Assembly: GCA_963973915.1 (NCBI GenBank)
Contig: CAXBBM010000002.1
Location: 1-64,000 of the forward strand
Direction of reading: 5' to 3'
Length of the DNA stretch: 64,000 nt
DNA from: Polycyclovorans sp002706265
GTDB lineage: Bacteria; Pseudomonadota; Gammaproteobacteria; Nevskiales; Nevskiaceae
Each line of letters starts with the position of its first letter. Within the stretch, counting starts at the first letter, position 1. Shown here in pieces: positions 17,049-25,698 of the stretch. The translations under genes and the position numbers were made by a program. The notes below the pieces were generated by a model. That model ran no database searches, was not told where the DNA came from, and saw only the letters and a list, made by a program, of their open reading frames with translations.

Positions 17049-17510
17049 ATGACGAAGCAAATGCAGAAAGGCTTCACGCTCATCGAACTGATGATCGTGG
17101 TGGCCATCATCGGGATTTTGGCGGCAATTGCGTTGCCGGCGTATCAGGACTACACCAATCGGGCTCGCGCATCTGAACTGATGCTTGCCGCGAGCACTGC
17201 CCGTACGTGCGTGAGCGAAAAAGCGCAGGTCGGGGGCGAGCCAGCGGCCTGCGCAACAGATTTCACCGCTACGAAATATGCGGCATCCCTAGATGTGACT
17301 GATGCCGGCGTGATCACCGTTGCCGGACGGGACTCAATGGCCGGACTGTCGATCATCTTGACCCCGCAAAGTGCAGCAGATACCCCTGCTATCGCTACAG
17401 ACTTTGATCCGCCCGGATTCGTTATCACTGAATGGGTTTGCACGGGAATCGCCAGCGGTGACGCTAAAACTGCGTGGTTGCCCGGTTCGTGCGAAGGCAC
17501 TGCAAGCTGA
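17049..17510 (+). CDS. pilA: type IV major pilin
   Basis: Prepilin of 153 residues with the short leader MTKQMQKG. The PilD cleavage and N-methylation site is G8/F9, Glu5 of the mature protein is present, and the hydrophobic N-terminal helix follows. A C-terminal disulfide loop is formed by Cys in TEWVCTG and Cys in LPGSCEG. The last residue is Ser, as in pilins O-glycosylated at their C-terminus. Base composition in the variable half is lower in GC than the neighbours, usual for surface antigens. A sigma-54 promoter lies upstream and an intrinsic terminator downstream. Confidence 0.95.
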   Translation: MTKQMQKGFTLIELMIVVAIIGILAAIALPAYQDYTNRARASELMLAASTARTCVSEKAQVGGEPAACATDFTATKYAASLDVTDAGVITVAGRDSMAGLSIILTPQSAADTPAIATDFDPPGFVITEWVCTGIASGDAKTAWLPGSCEGTAS

Positions 17511-17583
17511 TGCACCTCCGCCTGTCGGTGGTTGTCAGTACAACGACGACAACGCGTTTTTAACTACGCTGTTTTTGTGACCC

Positions 17584-17612
17584 AAAGCCCGCCTTTACCG
17601 GCGGGCTTTTTA
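17584..17612 (+). terminator. intrinsic terminator after pilA
   Basis: The perfect 10-bp stem AAAGCCCGCC / GGCGGGCTTT with loop TTTACC is followed by a T-run (17607-17611). It would limit read-through into the downstream transferase gene. Confidence 0.88.
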
Positions 17613-17648
17613 ATTTCCCCGGATTAAGACCCCAACCTGAAGTCGCGT

Positions 17649-19013
17649 ATGCCCGTGATTGCCCTTGCCGCCGCTGTGCTGGTGCTGCTGCTGGCGGTGT
17701 ATCCACCGCTGCCCGTTGATCTTGCCATTCACGACCTGCAGCGTATGGCGCTGACGCTGCTCGCGGCCGTCGCCCTGCCGATGATGGCGCGCCCGGCGCG
17801 CGGCGGCGCGCGTGTGCAGGTGGCGGCGCTGCTGATGGTGATGTTGCTGGCGCTGCTGGCCACCCCAAGCTGGACGGGGCTGGCCCTGACGCTGAGCTGG
17901 GTCGGGCTGCTGGCGGTCGCCAGCGCGGTGTATGGCGCGGGCGCGTCACGGCCGGTGGCGGTGCTGGCCCTGTGGGGCTGGGCGGTGTTGGCCATGGCGC
18001 TGGTCTACACGGTGCGCACGGCGGCGGCGATCAGTGCGGCGGTGCCGCAGGGCGTCATCCACCTGTCGGAGATTTTTCTGGGCTTCGCCAACGTTCGGCA
18101 CTTTGCGCAGCTCATGCCCATGGTGATGCCGCTGCTTGCGGCGGGCTGCCTGCCGCCTGCCCCTGGGGCGGAGGGCGCGTTGTCGCACCGCGCATTTCGG
18201 CCGCTGTGCGCGGTGGCGCTGGTGGCCTGGTGTGTGCTGCTGTGGCTCAACGGCAGCGCGGGGGCGTTCTACGCCATTGCGTTGGCGCTGGCGGCAACCG
18301 CGCTGATGGCGGGCTGGCACAGAAGTTGGCGCTTGCTGGCCACGATGGCCGTGGCAGCGCTGGCGGCCATGGTGCTGGTGCAGATTCTGAATGCCTGGGT
18401 GCCGGTGCTCAGCGGTGTGCAGAAGACCACGGCGGTGGAAGACGCGGGGCGGCTGGAAATCTGGCGCCTCAGCATCTCGGCGCTGGCGCAGCAGCCGTGG
18501 CTGGGCCTGGGGCCGGGCCAGTATCCGCTGCAGGTGGCCGCGCGCCCGGCGCATCCGCACAACGCCGTGCTGGCCTTTGCGGCAGATTACGGCCTGCCTG
18601 CAGCGGTGCTGTTGATTGCGCTGCTGTGGCGCTGGTTTTCACCCCTGCGGTTGACGCGCCGCCTGCGGGCCATGGCGGTGGCTGACGCGCGATGGCCGGT
18701 GGCGCTCACGGCGGCAGCCTACGGCGCGTTCGCACACGCGCAGGTGTCGGGGGTGACGGTGATGCCGATGGCGCAGTTGCTTCTTGCCGTGACGCTGGGG
18801 CTGCTGCTTGCGGCGGTGAAGGCGCAGGATGCCGCGCCGTGCCGCAGGCTGCGGCGTCCCGAGATGATCATGGCCGGGCTGCTGGGCATGGCGCTGCTCG
18901 GCACCGTGGCCTTGTCGTGGCGTGAGTCCTGCCCTGCCGCCGGCGCCGAGACGCAGCCGTGTCATCAGGCGCCGTCGTTCTGGTCCGCGCAGGCCATCGC
19001 CAAAGGGCCGTGA
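17649..19013 (+). CDS. O-antigen-ligase-like pilin oligosaccharyltransferase (PilO/TfpO type)
   Basis: Polytopic membrane protein of 454 residues with about eleven hydrophobic segments and a Wzy_C domain. The segment LAQQPWLGLGPGQYPLQ followed by HPHNAVLAFAADYGLPA carries the conserved His-Asn pair of the O-antigen ligase/PglL superfamily. It lies directly after the pilin gene, as does pilO/tfpO in Pseudomonas group I strains, so pilin O-glycosylation is the best guess. WaaL activity on lipopolysaccharide cannot be excluded. Confidence 0.8.
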   Translation: MPVIALAAAVLVLLLAVYPPLPVDLAIHDLQRMALTLLAAVALPMMARPARGGARVQVAALLMVMLLALLATPSWTGLALTLSWVGLLAVASAVYGAGASRPVAVLALWGWAVLAMALVYTVRTAAAISAAVPQGVIHLSEIFLGFANVRHFAQLMPMVMPLLAAGCLPPAPGAEGALSHRAFRPLCAVALVAWCVLLWLNGSAGAFYAIALALAATALMAGWHRSWRLLATMAVAALAAMVLVQILNAWVPVLSGVQKTTAVEDAGRLEIWRLSISALAQQPWLGLGPGQYPLQVAARPAHPHNAVLAFAADYGLPAAVLLIALLWRWFSPLRLTRRLRAMAVADARWPVALTAAAYGAFAHAQVSGVTVMPMAQLLLAVTLGLLLAAVKAQDAAPCRRLRRPEMIMAGLLGMALLGTVALSWRESCPAAGAETQPCHQAPSFWSAQAIAKGP

Positions 19014-19092
19014 GCCCGCGCGCATTGCCCCAACGACACGCGCCTCAAGCCACGACGATTGCGGTACCTCCGAGCGTGCGCCGCCTCGGGCC

Positions 19093-19581
19093 TCAGCGAT
19101 GGGCTGCGGTTCCAGTTCCAGTTCCAGTTCCAGTTCCAGTTCTGGTTCGCGGCCCGGTCCGCTTTTGGTGTTGCCGATGCCCATGTCCATGCCCGCGCCA
19201 CCAGCGCCGCAGCCGTCCGGGCATGCAGACCCGCAGGGTGGCGAGCACGGCGCAGACGGCGGTGCTGCCCAGCACGTCGGCGGCCCAGTCCATCGGGTCG
19301 GCCTGGCGGTGGGGCATGAGGGTTTGTATGCATTCGTCCACGGCGCCCAGTGCCGCGATGAGGGCGATGATGCCCAGCGTGCGGTACACCACCGGCGCGC
19401 GCAGGCCAACGAACAGCAGCGCCGACAGCCCGCCGTAGGCGAGGGCGTGGAGGTGCTTGTCGGAGGCGTCGGGCAGCAACTGTTCGCCCATGCCGCGGAT
19501 GTTGCCGAGGATCAGAATCAGGCCGTAGAGAATCAGGGCCAGGGGCGGCAGCCATTGTCGCCAGCGCGGTAGGGGAATCAC
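19093..19581 (-). CDS. VanZ-like membrane protein
   Basis: Integral membrane protein of 162 residues with four hydrophobic segments and the VanZ-type motif DKHLHALAYGGLSALLF, then GAVDECIQTLMPHRQADPMDW. The VanZ family has no settled function beyond low-level teicoplanin resistance in one member. The last 35 residues are hydrophilic and repetitive, with alternating Gly-Thr encoded by a hexanucleotide tandem repeat. It is convergent with the oligosaccharyltransferase gene, 80 bases away. Confidence 0.78.
   Translation of the reverse strand: MIPLPRWRQWLPPLALILYGLILILGNIRGMGEQLLPDASDKHLHALAYGGLSALLFVGLRAPVVYRTLGIIALIAALGAVDECIQTLMPHRQADPMDWAADVLGSTAVCAVLATLRVCMPGRLRRWWRGHGHGHRQHQKRTGPRTRTGTGTGTGTGTAAHR
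19110..19145. repeat. hexanucleotide tandem repeat in the VanZ-like gene
   Basis: Five perfect copies of TTCCAG (19110-19139) are followed by a degenerate sixth (TTCTGG). On the minus strand each unit encodes Gly-Thr. Copy-number change would lengthen or shorten the tail without changing the frame. Confidence 0.85.
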
Positions 19582-19774
19582 GAGAAGGAGCAGGCCAGAG
19601 CGTTATGGGAGGCCGGCAGCTTATCGCGCGCTTCATGAATGGTTCGGTATGGCCGGGCCAAGCTGCCCGAGGCTTGAGCCGGTGTGCGGGTTGAAGTGCC
19701 GCGAGCAGGCTCAATTATCTTTCGACCCGGCGACGATAGAGTGCGCGGGTCAGCACGTGAGAGGGGGATTGATC

Positions 19775-20113
19775 ATGAACAGGTTCTTGTCAGGCAAGGC
19801 GGTGCGCTCGGCCGTTGCGGCGGCCGCCATGGGCACGCTTTTTGTGGGCGGCGCGGCGATTGCGGCGGTAGAGCCCGGGCAGCAGGTCAGCGAGGCCGAT
19901 CTGGCCGCAAGGCTGGGGCCGGCAACGCCGGTGGTGCTGATGGAGGCCACGGCGCTGCGCGAACAGCCGCGCAACGCGGTGCGCCCCGGGCTGTCGGTGC
20001 CGTCGGGCGTGCAGGTGCGCGCGTATCAGCGCATCTACAACGAAGATGGCCACTGGAGCTTCATTCGCGTGGACGACGCCTTGGGCTGGGTGCCGTCTTC
20101 GGTGCTGAACTGA
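19775..20113 (+). CDS. exported SH3-like domain protein
   Basis: Hypothetical protein of 112 residues with a signal peptide (cleavage near AAIAA at about residue 28) and one bacterial SH3-like domain ending in HWSFIRVDDALGWVPSSVLN. These domains often bind peptidoglycan or mediate envelope contacts. The ATG at 19775 follows GAGGGGG at the right distance. The downstream proB gene is convergent. The role is unknown. Confidence 0.7.
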   Translation: MNRFLSGKAVRSAVAAAAMGTLFVGGAAIAAVEPGQQVSEADLAARLGPATPVVLMEATALREQPRNAVRPGLSVPSGVQVRAYQRIYNEDGHWSFIRVDDALGWVPSSVLN

Positions 20114-20186
20114 GCCGGGGGCCAGGCGCCGGGCGCGCCGCGGTCGCACGGCGGCGGTGTGCATGCAACACCGCGCTGGGCCGCGC

Positions 20187-21335
20187 TCAGCGCACGACCA
20201 GGTTGTCGCGGTGAATCAGCTCGGGGTCGCCGGGGTAGCCCAGGCGGTTGGCGATGTCGGCGCCGCGCGCGCCCAGCAGGCGTGACACTTCATCGGCGCT
20301 GTAATTGATGAGGCCGCGCGCCACTTCGTGACCGTCGGGCGCGATGCAGCCCACCACGTCGCCGCGCTGAAAGCGGCCTTCGACGCGCGTCACGCCCACC
20401 GGCAGCAGGCTGCGGCCGGTGCTTTGCAGCGCGTCGGTGGCGCCGCTGTCGAGATACAGGCGCCCACGGCGCTGCAACTGGTCGGCAATCCAGCGCTTGC
20501 GGGCCGGCAGGCCGGCGCGCGGGTCACGCGGCATCAGCAGGGTGCCCACGGGGTCGCCACGCAGCGCGGCGTCGAGTACGTCGTCGTGGTGCCCGTAGGC
20601 GATGAGGGTGGCCGCGCCGGAGCGCGCCGCCATCTGCGCGGCTTCAAGTTTGGTTTTCATGCCGCCACGCCCCAGCGCGCCCTTGCTGTCGCCGGCCATG
20701 TCGGTGAGGGCGGCGTCGTCGATCATTGCGTCGCGGATCAGCGTTGCATCGGGGTGGGTGCGCGGGTCGGCGGTGAACAGGCCCTGTTGGTCGGTGAGAA
20801 TGACCAGCACGTCGGCTTCGATCAGCCCGGCGGTCATGGCGCCGAGGCGGTCGTTGTCGCCGAGGCGGATTTCATCCACGGCCACGGTGTCGTTTTCGTT
20901 GACCACCGGCACCACGCCAAAGGCCAGCAGTTCGCGCAGCGCGTTGCGGGCGTTGAGGTAGCGCTGGCGGTTGCCCACGTCATCGTGGGTGATGAGAATT
21001 TGCGCGGTGGTGATGTGGTGCGCGCCCAGCGCGGTGTCCCACGCGCGCACCAGGCCCATCTGGCCCACGGCGGCGGCGGCCTGCAGGGTGTGAACGGCCT
21101 TGGGGCGCGATTTCAGCGCGAGGCGCGACATGCCCTGCGCCACGGCGCCAGAAGACACCACGACCACTTCGCACTCGGCGTCGCGCAGGCGGGCGATCTG
21201 GGCGCTCCAGCGGGCAATGGCGTCATGGTCGAGGCCGCGGCCGTTGGCGGTGAGCATCGAGCTGCCGATCTTCACCACCCAACGTCGCGCGGTGCGCAAC
21301 ACGTCGCGGGGGTCGCGGGTGGGAGCAGTGGTCAC
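20187..21335 (-). CDS. proB: glutamate 5-kinase
   Basis: First enzyme of proline synthesis, phosphorylating glutamate, 382 residues. It has an amino-acid-kinase domain (WVVKIGSSMLTANGRG; VVSSGAVAQGM; VVNENDTVAVDEI; GGMKTKLEAA) followed by a C-terminal PUA domain (about residues 285-370). The GTG at 21335 lies 17 bases after the obgE stop, so the gene belongs to the rplU-rpmA-obgE-proB cluster. The frame is open further upstream inside obgE but that region is not conserved. Confidence 0.93.
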   Translation of the reverse strand: MTTAPTRDPRDVLRTARRWVVKIGSSMLTANGRGLDHDAIARWSAQIARLRDAECEVVVVSSGAVAQGMSRLALKSRPKAVHTLQAAAAVGQMGLVRAWDTALGAHHITTAQILITHDDVGNRQRYLNARNALRELLAFGVVPVVNENDTVAVDEIRLGDNDRLGAMTAGLIEADVLVILTDQQGLFTADPRTHPDATLIRDAMIDDAALTDMAGDSKGALGRGGMKTKLEAAQMAARSGAATLIAYGHHDDVLDAALRGDPVGTLLMPRDPRAGLPARKRWIADQLQRRGRLYLDSGATDALQSTGRSLLPVGVTRVEGRFQRGDVVGCIAPDGHEVARGLINYSADEVSRLLGARGADIANRLGYPGDPELIHRDNLVVR

Positions 21336-21351
21336 GCCGTGCGCTCGGTGA

Positions 21352-22467
21352 TCAGTCGGGGGAGGGCGCCGGGTCGGTCGGCGCGCCATCGGCGTCGGCC
21401 GGGGCCGAGGCAGATTTCGCGTCGGCCAAGGCGGCATCGTCATCGGCTGCCGCCTGCGCGGCGCGCTCGTCAACCCAGCGCTGCGCTGCGGCGCACAGGG
21501 CTTCGCATCCGGCGCCGGTCACGGCCGAAATGGCAAACCACGGCAGCGCGTTGCCCAGCGCCTCGCGGAAGCCGGCGATGAGGGCGTCGGCCTCTGCGGG
21601 CGGCAACTGGTCAATCTTGTTGAACACCAGCCATTGGGGGCGCGCCGCCAGTTCTTCGCTGAACTGCGCGAGTTCCTGATTGATGGTCTGCACGTTGCTG
21701 ACCACGTCGCTGCCGTCGGGCGGCAAAATGTCGATGAGGTGCAGCATCAGCCGGGTGCGCGACAGATGCTTGAGGAAGCGATGGCCAAGGCCGGCGCCTT
21801 CGGCAGCGCCTTCGATCAGGCCGGGAATGTCGACCATCACGAACGACTGGAACGGCCCCACCGACACCACGCCCGGCTGCGGATACAGCGTGGTGAAGGG
21901 GTAGTCGGCAATTTTGGGACGCGCCGCCGACACCTGTGCCAGCAGGGTGGACTTGCCGGCGTTGGGCAGGCCCAGCAGGCCCACGTCGGCCATCAACGAC
22001 AGCTCAAGATGCAGGTCGCGCTGGTCGCCCGGCGAGCCTTTGGTGTACTGACGCGGCGCGCGGTTGACCGAAGACTTGAAGCGGGTGTTGCCGAGGCCGT
22101 GAAAGCCGCCCTGGGCAATCTTCATCCGCTGGCCGTGGCGGGTGAGCTCGCCAATCAGCTCGGCGGTGGTTTCATCAACGATGCGCGTGCCCAGCGGCAT
22201 GGGAATGTCGAGGTCGACGCCGTTGCTGCCGCGGCAGTTCGAGCCGCCGCCGTTGGTGCCGCGCTGGGCATTGAAGCGCCGGGTGAAGCGAAAGTCGGCC
22301 AGAGTATTGAGGTTGGCGTCGGCCACGGCATAAATGCTGCCGCCATCGCCGCCGTCACCGCCGTCCGGGCCGCCGAAGGGGATGAACTTTTCGCGGCGAA
22401 AGCCCACGCAGCCATCGCCGCCATTGCCGGCTTCGACGCGGATTCGGACTTCATCAACGAATTTCAT
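21352..22467 (-). CDS. obgE: GTPase ObgE/CgtA
   Basis: Ribosome-associated GTPase of 371 residues. The glycine-rich Obg domain starts MKFVDEVRIRVEAGNGGDGC. The G domain has G1 GLPNAGKSTLLAQ, DIPGLIEGAAEGAGLG (G3) and FNKIDQLP (G4). The C-terminal tail is rich in Ala and Asp. It acts in 50S assembly and the stringent response. It follows rpmA, separated by an intrinsic terminator that may reduce its transcription. Confidence 0.96.
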   Translation of the reverse strand: MKFVDEVRIRVEAGNGGDGCVGFRREKFIPFGGPDGGDGGDGGSIYAVADANLNTLADFRFTRRFNAQRGTNGGGSNCRGSNGVDLDIPMPLGTRIVDETTAELIGELTRHGQRMKIAQGGFHGLGNTRFKSSVNRAPRQYTKGSPGDQRDLHLELSLMADVGLLGLPNAGKSTLLAQVSAARPKIADYPFTTLYPQPGVVSVGPFQSFVMVDIPGLIEGAAEGAGLGHRFLKHLSRTRLMLHLIDILPPDGSDVVSNVQTINQELAQFSEELAARPQWLVFNKIDQLPPAEADALIAGFREALGNALPWFAISAVTGAGCEALCAAAQRWVDERAAQAAADDDAALADAKSASAPADADGAPTDPAPSPD

Positions 22468-22509
22468 GACACTTCCAGTGTAGGCGGGGGTGATGCCGGA
22501 TGGGCACAA

Positions 22510-22534
22510 AAAAGCCCCGGTTGCCGGGGCTTTT
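22510..22534 (-). terminator. intrinsic terminator between rpmA and obgE
   Basis: The perfect 11-bp stem AAAAGCCCCGG / CCGGGGCTTTT with loop TTG lies between rpmA and obgE. On the minus strand it ends in a run of T (the A-run at 22508-22513), consistent with attenuation of the ribosomal-protein transcript before obgE. Confidence 0.8.
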
Positions 22535-22555
22535 CGGCCTGCGCGGGCAAACGCC

Positions 22556-22816
22556 TCAGGCGGGCAGTACGTCGATGAACGTTTTGCCGCCGCGCGGACC
22601 GCGGGTGTTGAAGGTTACTTTGCCTTCGGCGGTGGCAAACACGGTGTGGTCCTTGCCCAGACCGGTGTTGACGCCCGCGTGGTAGCGGGTGCCGCGCTGG
22701 CGAATGATGATGTTGCCGGCAATCACGTGCTCGCCGCCAAATTTCTTGACGCCGAGGCGTTTGCTTTCGGATTCGCGACCGTTGCGGGTAGAGCCGGCGG
22801 CTTTTTTGTGTGCCAT
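22556..22816 (-). CDS. rpmA: 50S ribosomal protein L27
   Basis: Ribosomal protein of 86 residues with the canonical MAHKKAAGSTRNGRESESKR start. The N-terminal tail reaches the peptidyl-transferase centre. It is encoded after rplU with a 35-base gap. Confidence 0.98.
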   Translation of the reverse strand: MAHKKAAGSTRNGRESESKRLGVKKFGGEHVIAGNIIIRQRGTRYHAGVNTGLGKDHTVFATAEGKVTFNTRGPRGGKTFIDVLPA

Positions 22817-22851
22817 TTAAAGGTTTCCTTTATTGAGCGAACGAGGTGGCG

Positions 22852-23166
22852 TCAGGCGCCGACGATCTCAGTGATCTTCACTTCGGTGAAGTTCTGACGA
22901 TGTCCCTGTTCCTTGTGGTAGTGCTTGCGGCGACGATGCTTGATGATGCGGATCTTTTCGCCACGGCCGTGGGCCAGAATCTCGGCGTTGACCTTGCCGC
23001 CGCTGATCAGCGGGGCGCCAACGGTGATCTGTTCGCCTTCGCCGATCATCAGCACTTCGTCGAACGACACCGTGGCGCCGACTTCGGCGGTCAGGGTTTC
23101 GATCTTGAGGCGCTCGCCAGCCACGACCTTGTACTGCTTGCCACCAGTTTTAATCACCGCGTACAT
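22852..23166 (-). CDS. rplU: 50S ribosomal protein L21
   Basis: Ribosomal protein of 104 residues (MYAVIKTGGKQYKVVAGE...). It heads the rplU-rpmA-obgE-proB cluster and is divergent from ispB. The intervening 23167-23345 region must contain both promoters and the L21 leader. Confidence 0.98.
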   Translation of the reverse strand: MYAVIKTGGKQYKVVAGERLKIETLTAEVGATVSFDEVLMIGEGEQITVGAPLISGGKVNAEILAHGRGEKIRIIKHRRRKHYHKEQGHRQNFTEVKITEIVGA

Positions 23167-23345
23167 CGTTGGGCCACCTTGTTACGGATAGGGAGTCGCA
23201 GCCAGAGGCCCGGAGGGGCAGACCGCGAGAAGCGCGCGATTCTAGGGGCGCAGGCCGCTCGCGTCAATGTAAACCTGCGTTTGCCCCCCGGCGGGGCAAA
23301 ATCGACCATCATTCGCGCCAGAACCAGACTTCCCCCGAGCAATCA

Positions 23346-24314
23346 ATGGCCCTGCCGCAGATTTTGGACTTGATCGCCGACGACATGGCGCGCGTCGACA
23401 CCCTGATTCGACGGCGTCTTGCGTCCGAGGTTGCGCTCATCGACCAGATTGGCGAGCACATCGTCCATGCCGGCGGCAAGCGCCTGCGCCCGGCGTTGGT
23501 GCTGCTCAGCGCCGCCGCGCTGGGGCGCCGTGACCCGCAGATCGACCTGCTGGCGGCCACGATCGAGTTTATTCACACCGCCACGCTGCTGCACGACGAT
23601 GTGGTCGACGCATCGGGCCTGCGCCGCGGCCGCAAGACGGCCAATGCGCTGTGGGGCAATGAGGCGGCGGTGCTGGCGGGCGACTTCCTCTACTCGCGCG
23701 CCTTTCAGTTAATGGTGGAAGTGGGGCGCATGCCGGTGATGCAGGTGATGGCCGACGCCACCAATGCCATCGCCGAGGGCGAGGTGCTGCAACTTCTGAA
23801 CTGCGGCGACCCCAAGGCCGACGAAGCCCGCTACCTGCGGGTGATCGAGCTCAAGACCGCACGGCTGTTCGAGGCCGGCTGTCGGGTCGGGGCCATCGGC
23901 GCCGATGCCAGCGCCGAGCAGATCAACGCGGCTGCCGCGTTCGGGCATCACCTGGGCATGGCGTTTCAACTGGTCGATGACATTCTCGATTACGTGGCCG
24001 ACCCCGACGAAAGCGGCAAGGCCGTGGGCACCGATCTGGCCGAAGGCAAGCCGACCCTGCCGCTGATTCATGCGCGCGATCACAGTGACGTGGCCACCCG
24101 CGTGCTCATCGAGCGGTCCATCCAGACCGGCACCGTCGATGACTTCGAAAAGGTGCTCGCCGCGATTGAATCAAGCCAGGCGATCCCGTACACTCGCGCG
24201 CTCGCCGAGGCCCATGGGGCCAAAGCCGCAGCGGCCTTGGAGCGACTTCCCGCGTCCCCCTCCCAGCAGGCACTGCGCTCGTTGATTGCGTTCAACCAGT
24301 CACGAGGCGGTTAG
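23346..24314 (+). CDS. ispB: octaprenyl diphosphate synthase
   Basis: Trans-long-chain prenyl diphosphate synthase of 322 residues making the ubiquinone side chain. The two aspartate-rich motifs are LLHDDVVD and LVDDILDY, and GGKRLRPALVLL is present near the N-terminus. Its position divergent from rplU is conserved in gammaproteobacteria. Product chain length is inferred from family and context. Confidence 0.93.
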   Translation: MALPQILDLIADDMARVDTLIRRRLASEVALIDQIGEHIVHAGGKRLRPALVLLSAAALGRRDPQIDLLAATIEFIHTATLLHDDVVDASGLRRGRKTANALWGNEAAVLAGDFLYSRAFQLMVEVGRMPVMQVMADATNAIAEGEVLQLLNCGDPKADEARYLRVIELKTARLFEAGCRVGAIGADASAEQINAAAAFGHHLGMAFQLVDDILDYVADPDESGKAVGTDLAEGKPTLPLIHARDHSDVATRVLIERSIQTGTVDDFEKVLAAIESSQAIPYTRALAEAHGAKAAAALERLPASPSQQALRSLIAFNQSRGG

Positions 24315-24329
24315 CAGTTTCAACAGTGT

Positions 24330-24406
<77 letters not shown>

Positions 24407-24811
24407 AATAACAATAAAATCAGCACGTTACAATTCCACCCAAAGCGGCCAAGGTGGTGATTCCCTTCCCCGAACAATTCCCGAAATCATTTGGGGATGG
24501 TCCGTCGGATGGGCGGGCGGGCGCGAAGGCTGCGAATCAGGGGCGTGCAGGCGCGCACGAAAGCGGGCGTCACCTGCCACGCGTTTGGCCATCCGCTCAT
24601 CGGAAGCTGCCTTGTGCAGATTGGGCCGGTGCTGATCAAGCCGCACGGCTTCCCATCAATTTGTAGCGGGTGGCCGCGAGGTCACTCTCGACTTTGGTTC
24701 CTGCGCGGTGCACCCAACCCAGCGTAGCGGCGCAGGTGATGTGGCCTGCGAAATGGTAATGACATTGACAGTACGATACGCTGCGTCATCCCCCTCGCAG
24801 GACATCAGACC
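24407..24811. other. gene-free region between tRNA-Pro and the tacA-like gene
   Basis: No convincing gene or terminator is seen. A TTGACA hexamer at 24765-24770 may be the -35 box of the toxin-antitoxin operon, but no good -10 is at the right spacing. The position just 3' of a tRNA is a common insertion point; no integrase or second copy of the tRNA end was found. Confidence 0.4.
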
Positions 24812-25102
24812 ATGGCCGCAATCGGCGTCACCCCCGGCAAGCGCGAAACGCTGAACCTGCGCATCAAGCCCGAAGAGCGGAGCCTGATCGACCGTGCCGC
24901 CAGGGCACGAGGGAAGAACCGCACGGATTTCGTACTGGATGCTGCGCGTTCGGCAGCCGAGGAAGCCTTACTGGACCAAACCCTCATCTCGGTCAGCCCG
25001 GAGGCTTACGCCCGCTTCTTGGCGCGGCTGGACATGCCACCGCAGCCCAACGAACGCTTGCGTAAGACGATGCAGGCGACCGCTCCATGGGAAAAGGCGT
25101 GA
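24812..25102 (+). CDS. DUF1778 (TacA-like) antitoxin
   Basis: Antitoxin of 96 residues with an N-terminal ribbon-helix-helix (KRETLNLRIKPEERSLIDRAARARGKNRTDFVLDAA) and a C-terminal segment expected to wrap the toxin (SPEAYARFLARLD...). It is immediately upstream of and overlapping a GNAT toxin gene. The pair should repress its own promoter. The alternative is a lone RHH regulator, but the neighbour makes that unlikely. Confidence 0.88.
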   Translation: MAAIGVTPGKRETLNLRIKPEERSLIDRAARARGKNRTDFVLDAARSAAEEALLDQTLISVSPEAYARFLARLDMPPQPNERLRKTMQATAPWEKA

Positions 25103-25590
25103 CGCTTTCCGCACCCGAGCCGCTGGCGGCTCAGCATGCGATTGAAGAGTTCTCATCCGGGGTCGAAAGCCTGGATGATTGGCTGAAGCGCCGGGCCTTG
25201 AAAAATCAGGCTGCCGGAGCATCTCGCTGCTTTGTCTCCTGCGGCGATGGTCGCGTGGTGGCCTACTACGCCCTTGCATCCAGCGCGATCATGACCGACG
25301 CGGCGCCAGGCCGCTTCCGCCGCAACATGCCTGACCCGATTCCAGTGGTTGTCCTGGGCAGACTGGCTGTTGATCAATCCTATAAGGGCATGGGCCTTGG
25401 ACGGGCGCTGGTCAAGGATGCTGGCCAACGTGTCGTTCAGGCCGCCGACTCCATTGGCATTCGCGGATTGCTCGTGCACGCCCTTTCTGAAGACGCCAAG
25501 GCGTTTTATGAGCGGATGGGCTTTGAGGCATCACCGCTTGATCCCATGACGCTGATGGTGACATTAAGCGACCTGAACGCCATTTTTTGA
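25099..25590 (+). CDS. TacT-like GNAT toxin (tRNA acetyltransferase family)
   Basis: GNAT acetyltransferase of 163 residues paired with a DUF1778 antitoxin. It begins VTLSAPEPLAAQHAIEEFSSG, the usual N-terminus of the TacT group. The acetyl-CoA-binding loop QSYKGMGLGRAL and the C-terminal AFYERMGFEASPLDPMTLM are clear. Known members acetylate charged tRNA and block translation. The GTG at 25099 overlaps the antitoxin stop by four bases and is preferred; an ATG at 25087 would add four residues. Confidence 0.87.
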   Translation: MTLSAPEPLAAQHAIEEFSSGVESLDDWLKRRALKNQAAGASRCFVSCGDGRVVAYYALASSAIMTDAAPGRFRRNMPDPIPVVVLGRLAVDQSYKGMGLGRALVKDAGQRVVQAADSIGIRGLLVHALSEDAKAFYERMGFEASPLDPMTLMVTLSDLNAIF

Positions 25591-25698
25591 TGCCAGCCCA
25601 CCGGCGGCGGTCACCCCGCCGCCGCGTCATGCCCTAGTCTGTAGCCCTGCGCGAGCGCGCCTGCGCGCGCTTCATGATGAATGTGACAGGAGGCCGAC

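Noticed and set aside
18639..19409. Minus-strand frame containing a Glu-Leu ladder
   Set aside because: The ladder is the TTCCAG repeat read in another frame. The VanZ frame explains the region with real membrane helices.
20328..21581. Long plus-strand frame opposite proB
   Set aside because: It is the antisense of proB and the end of obgE, a frequent effect of high GC; no family motif is present.
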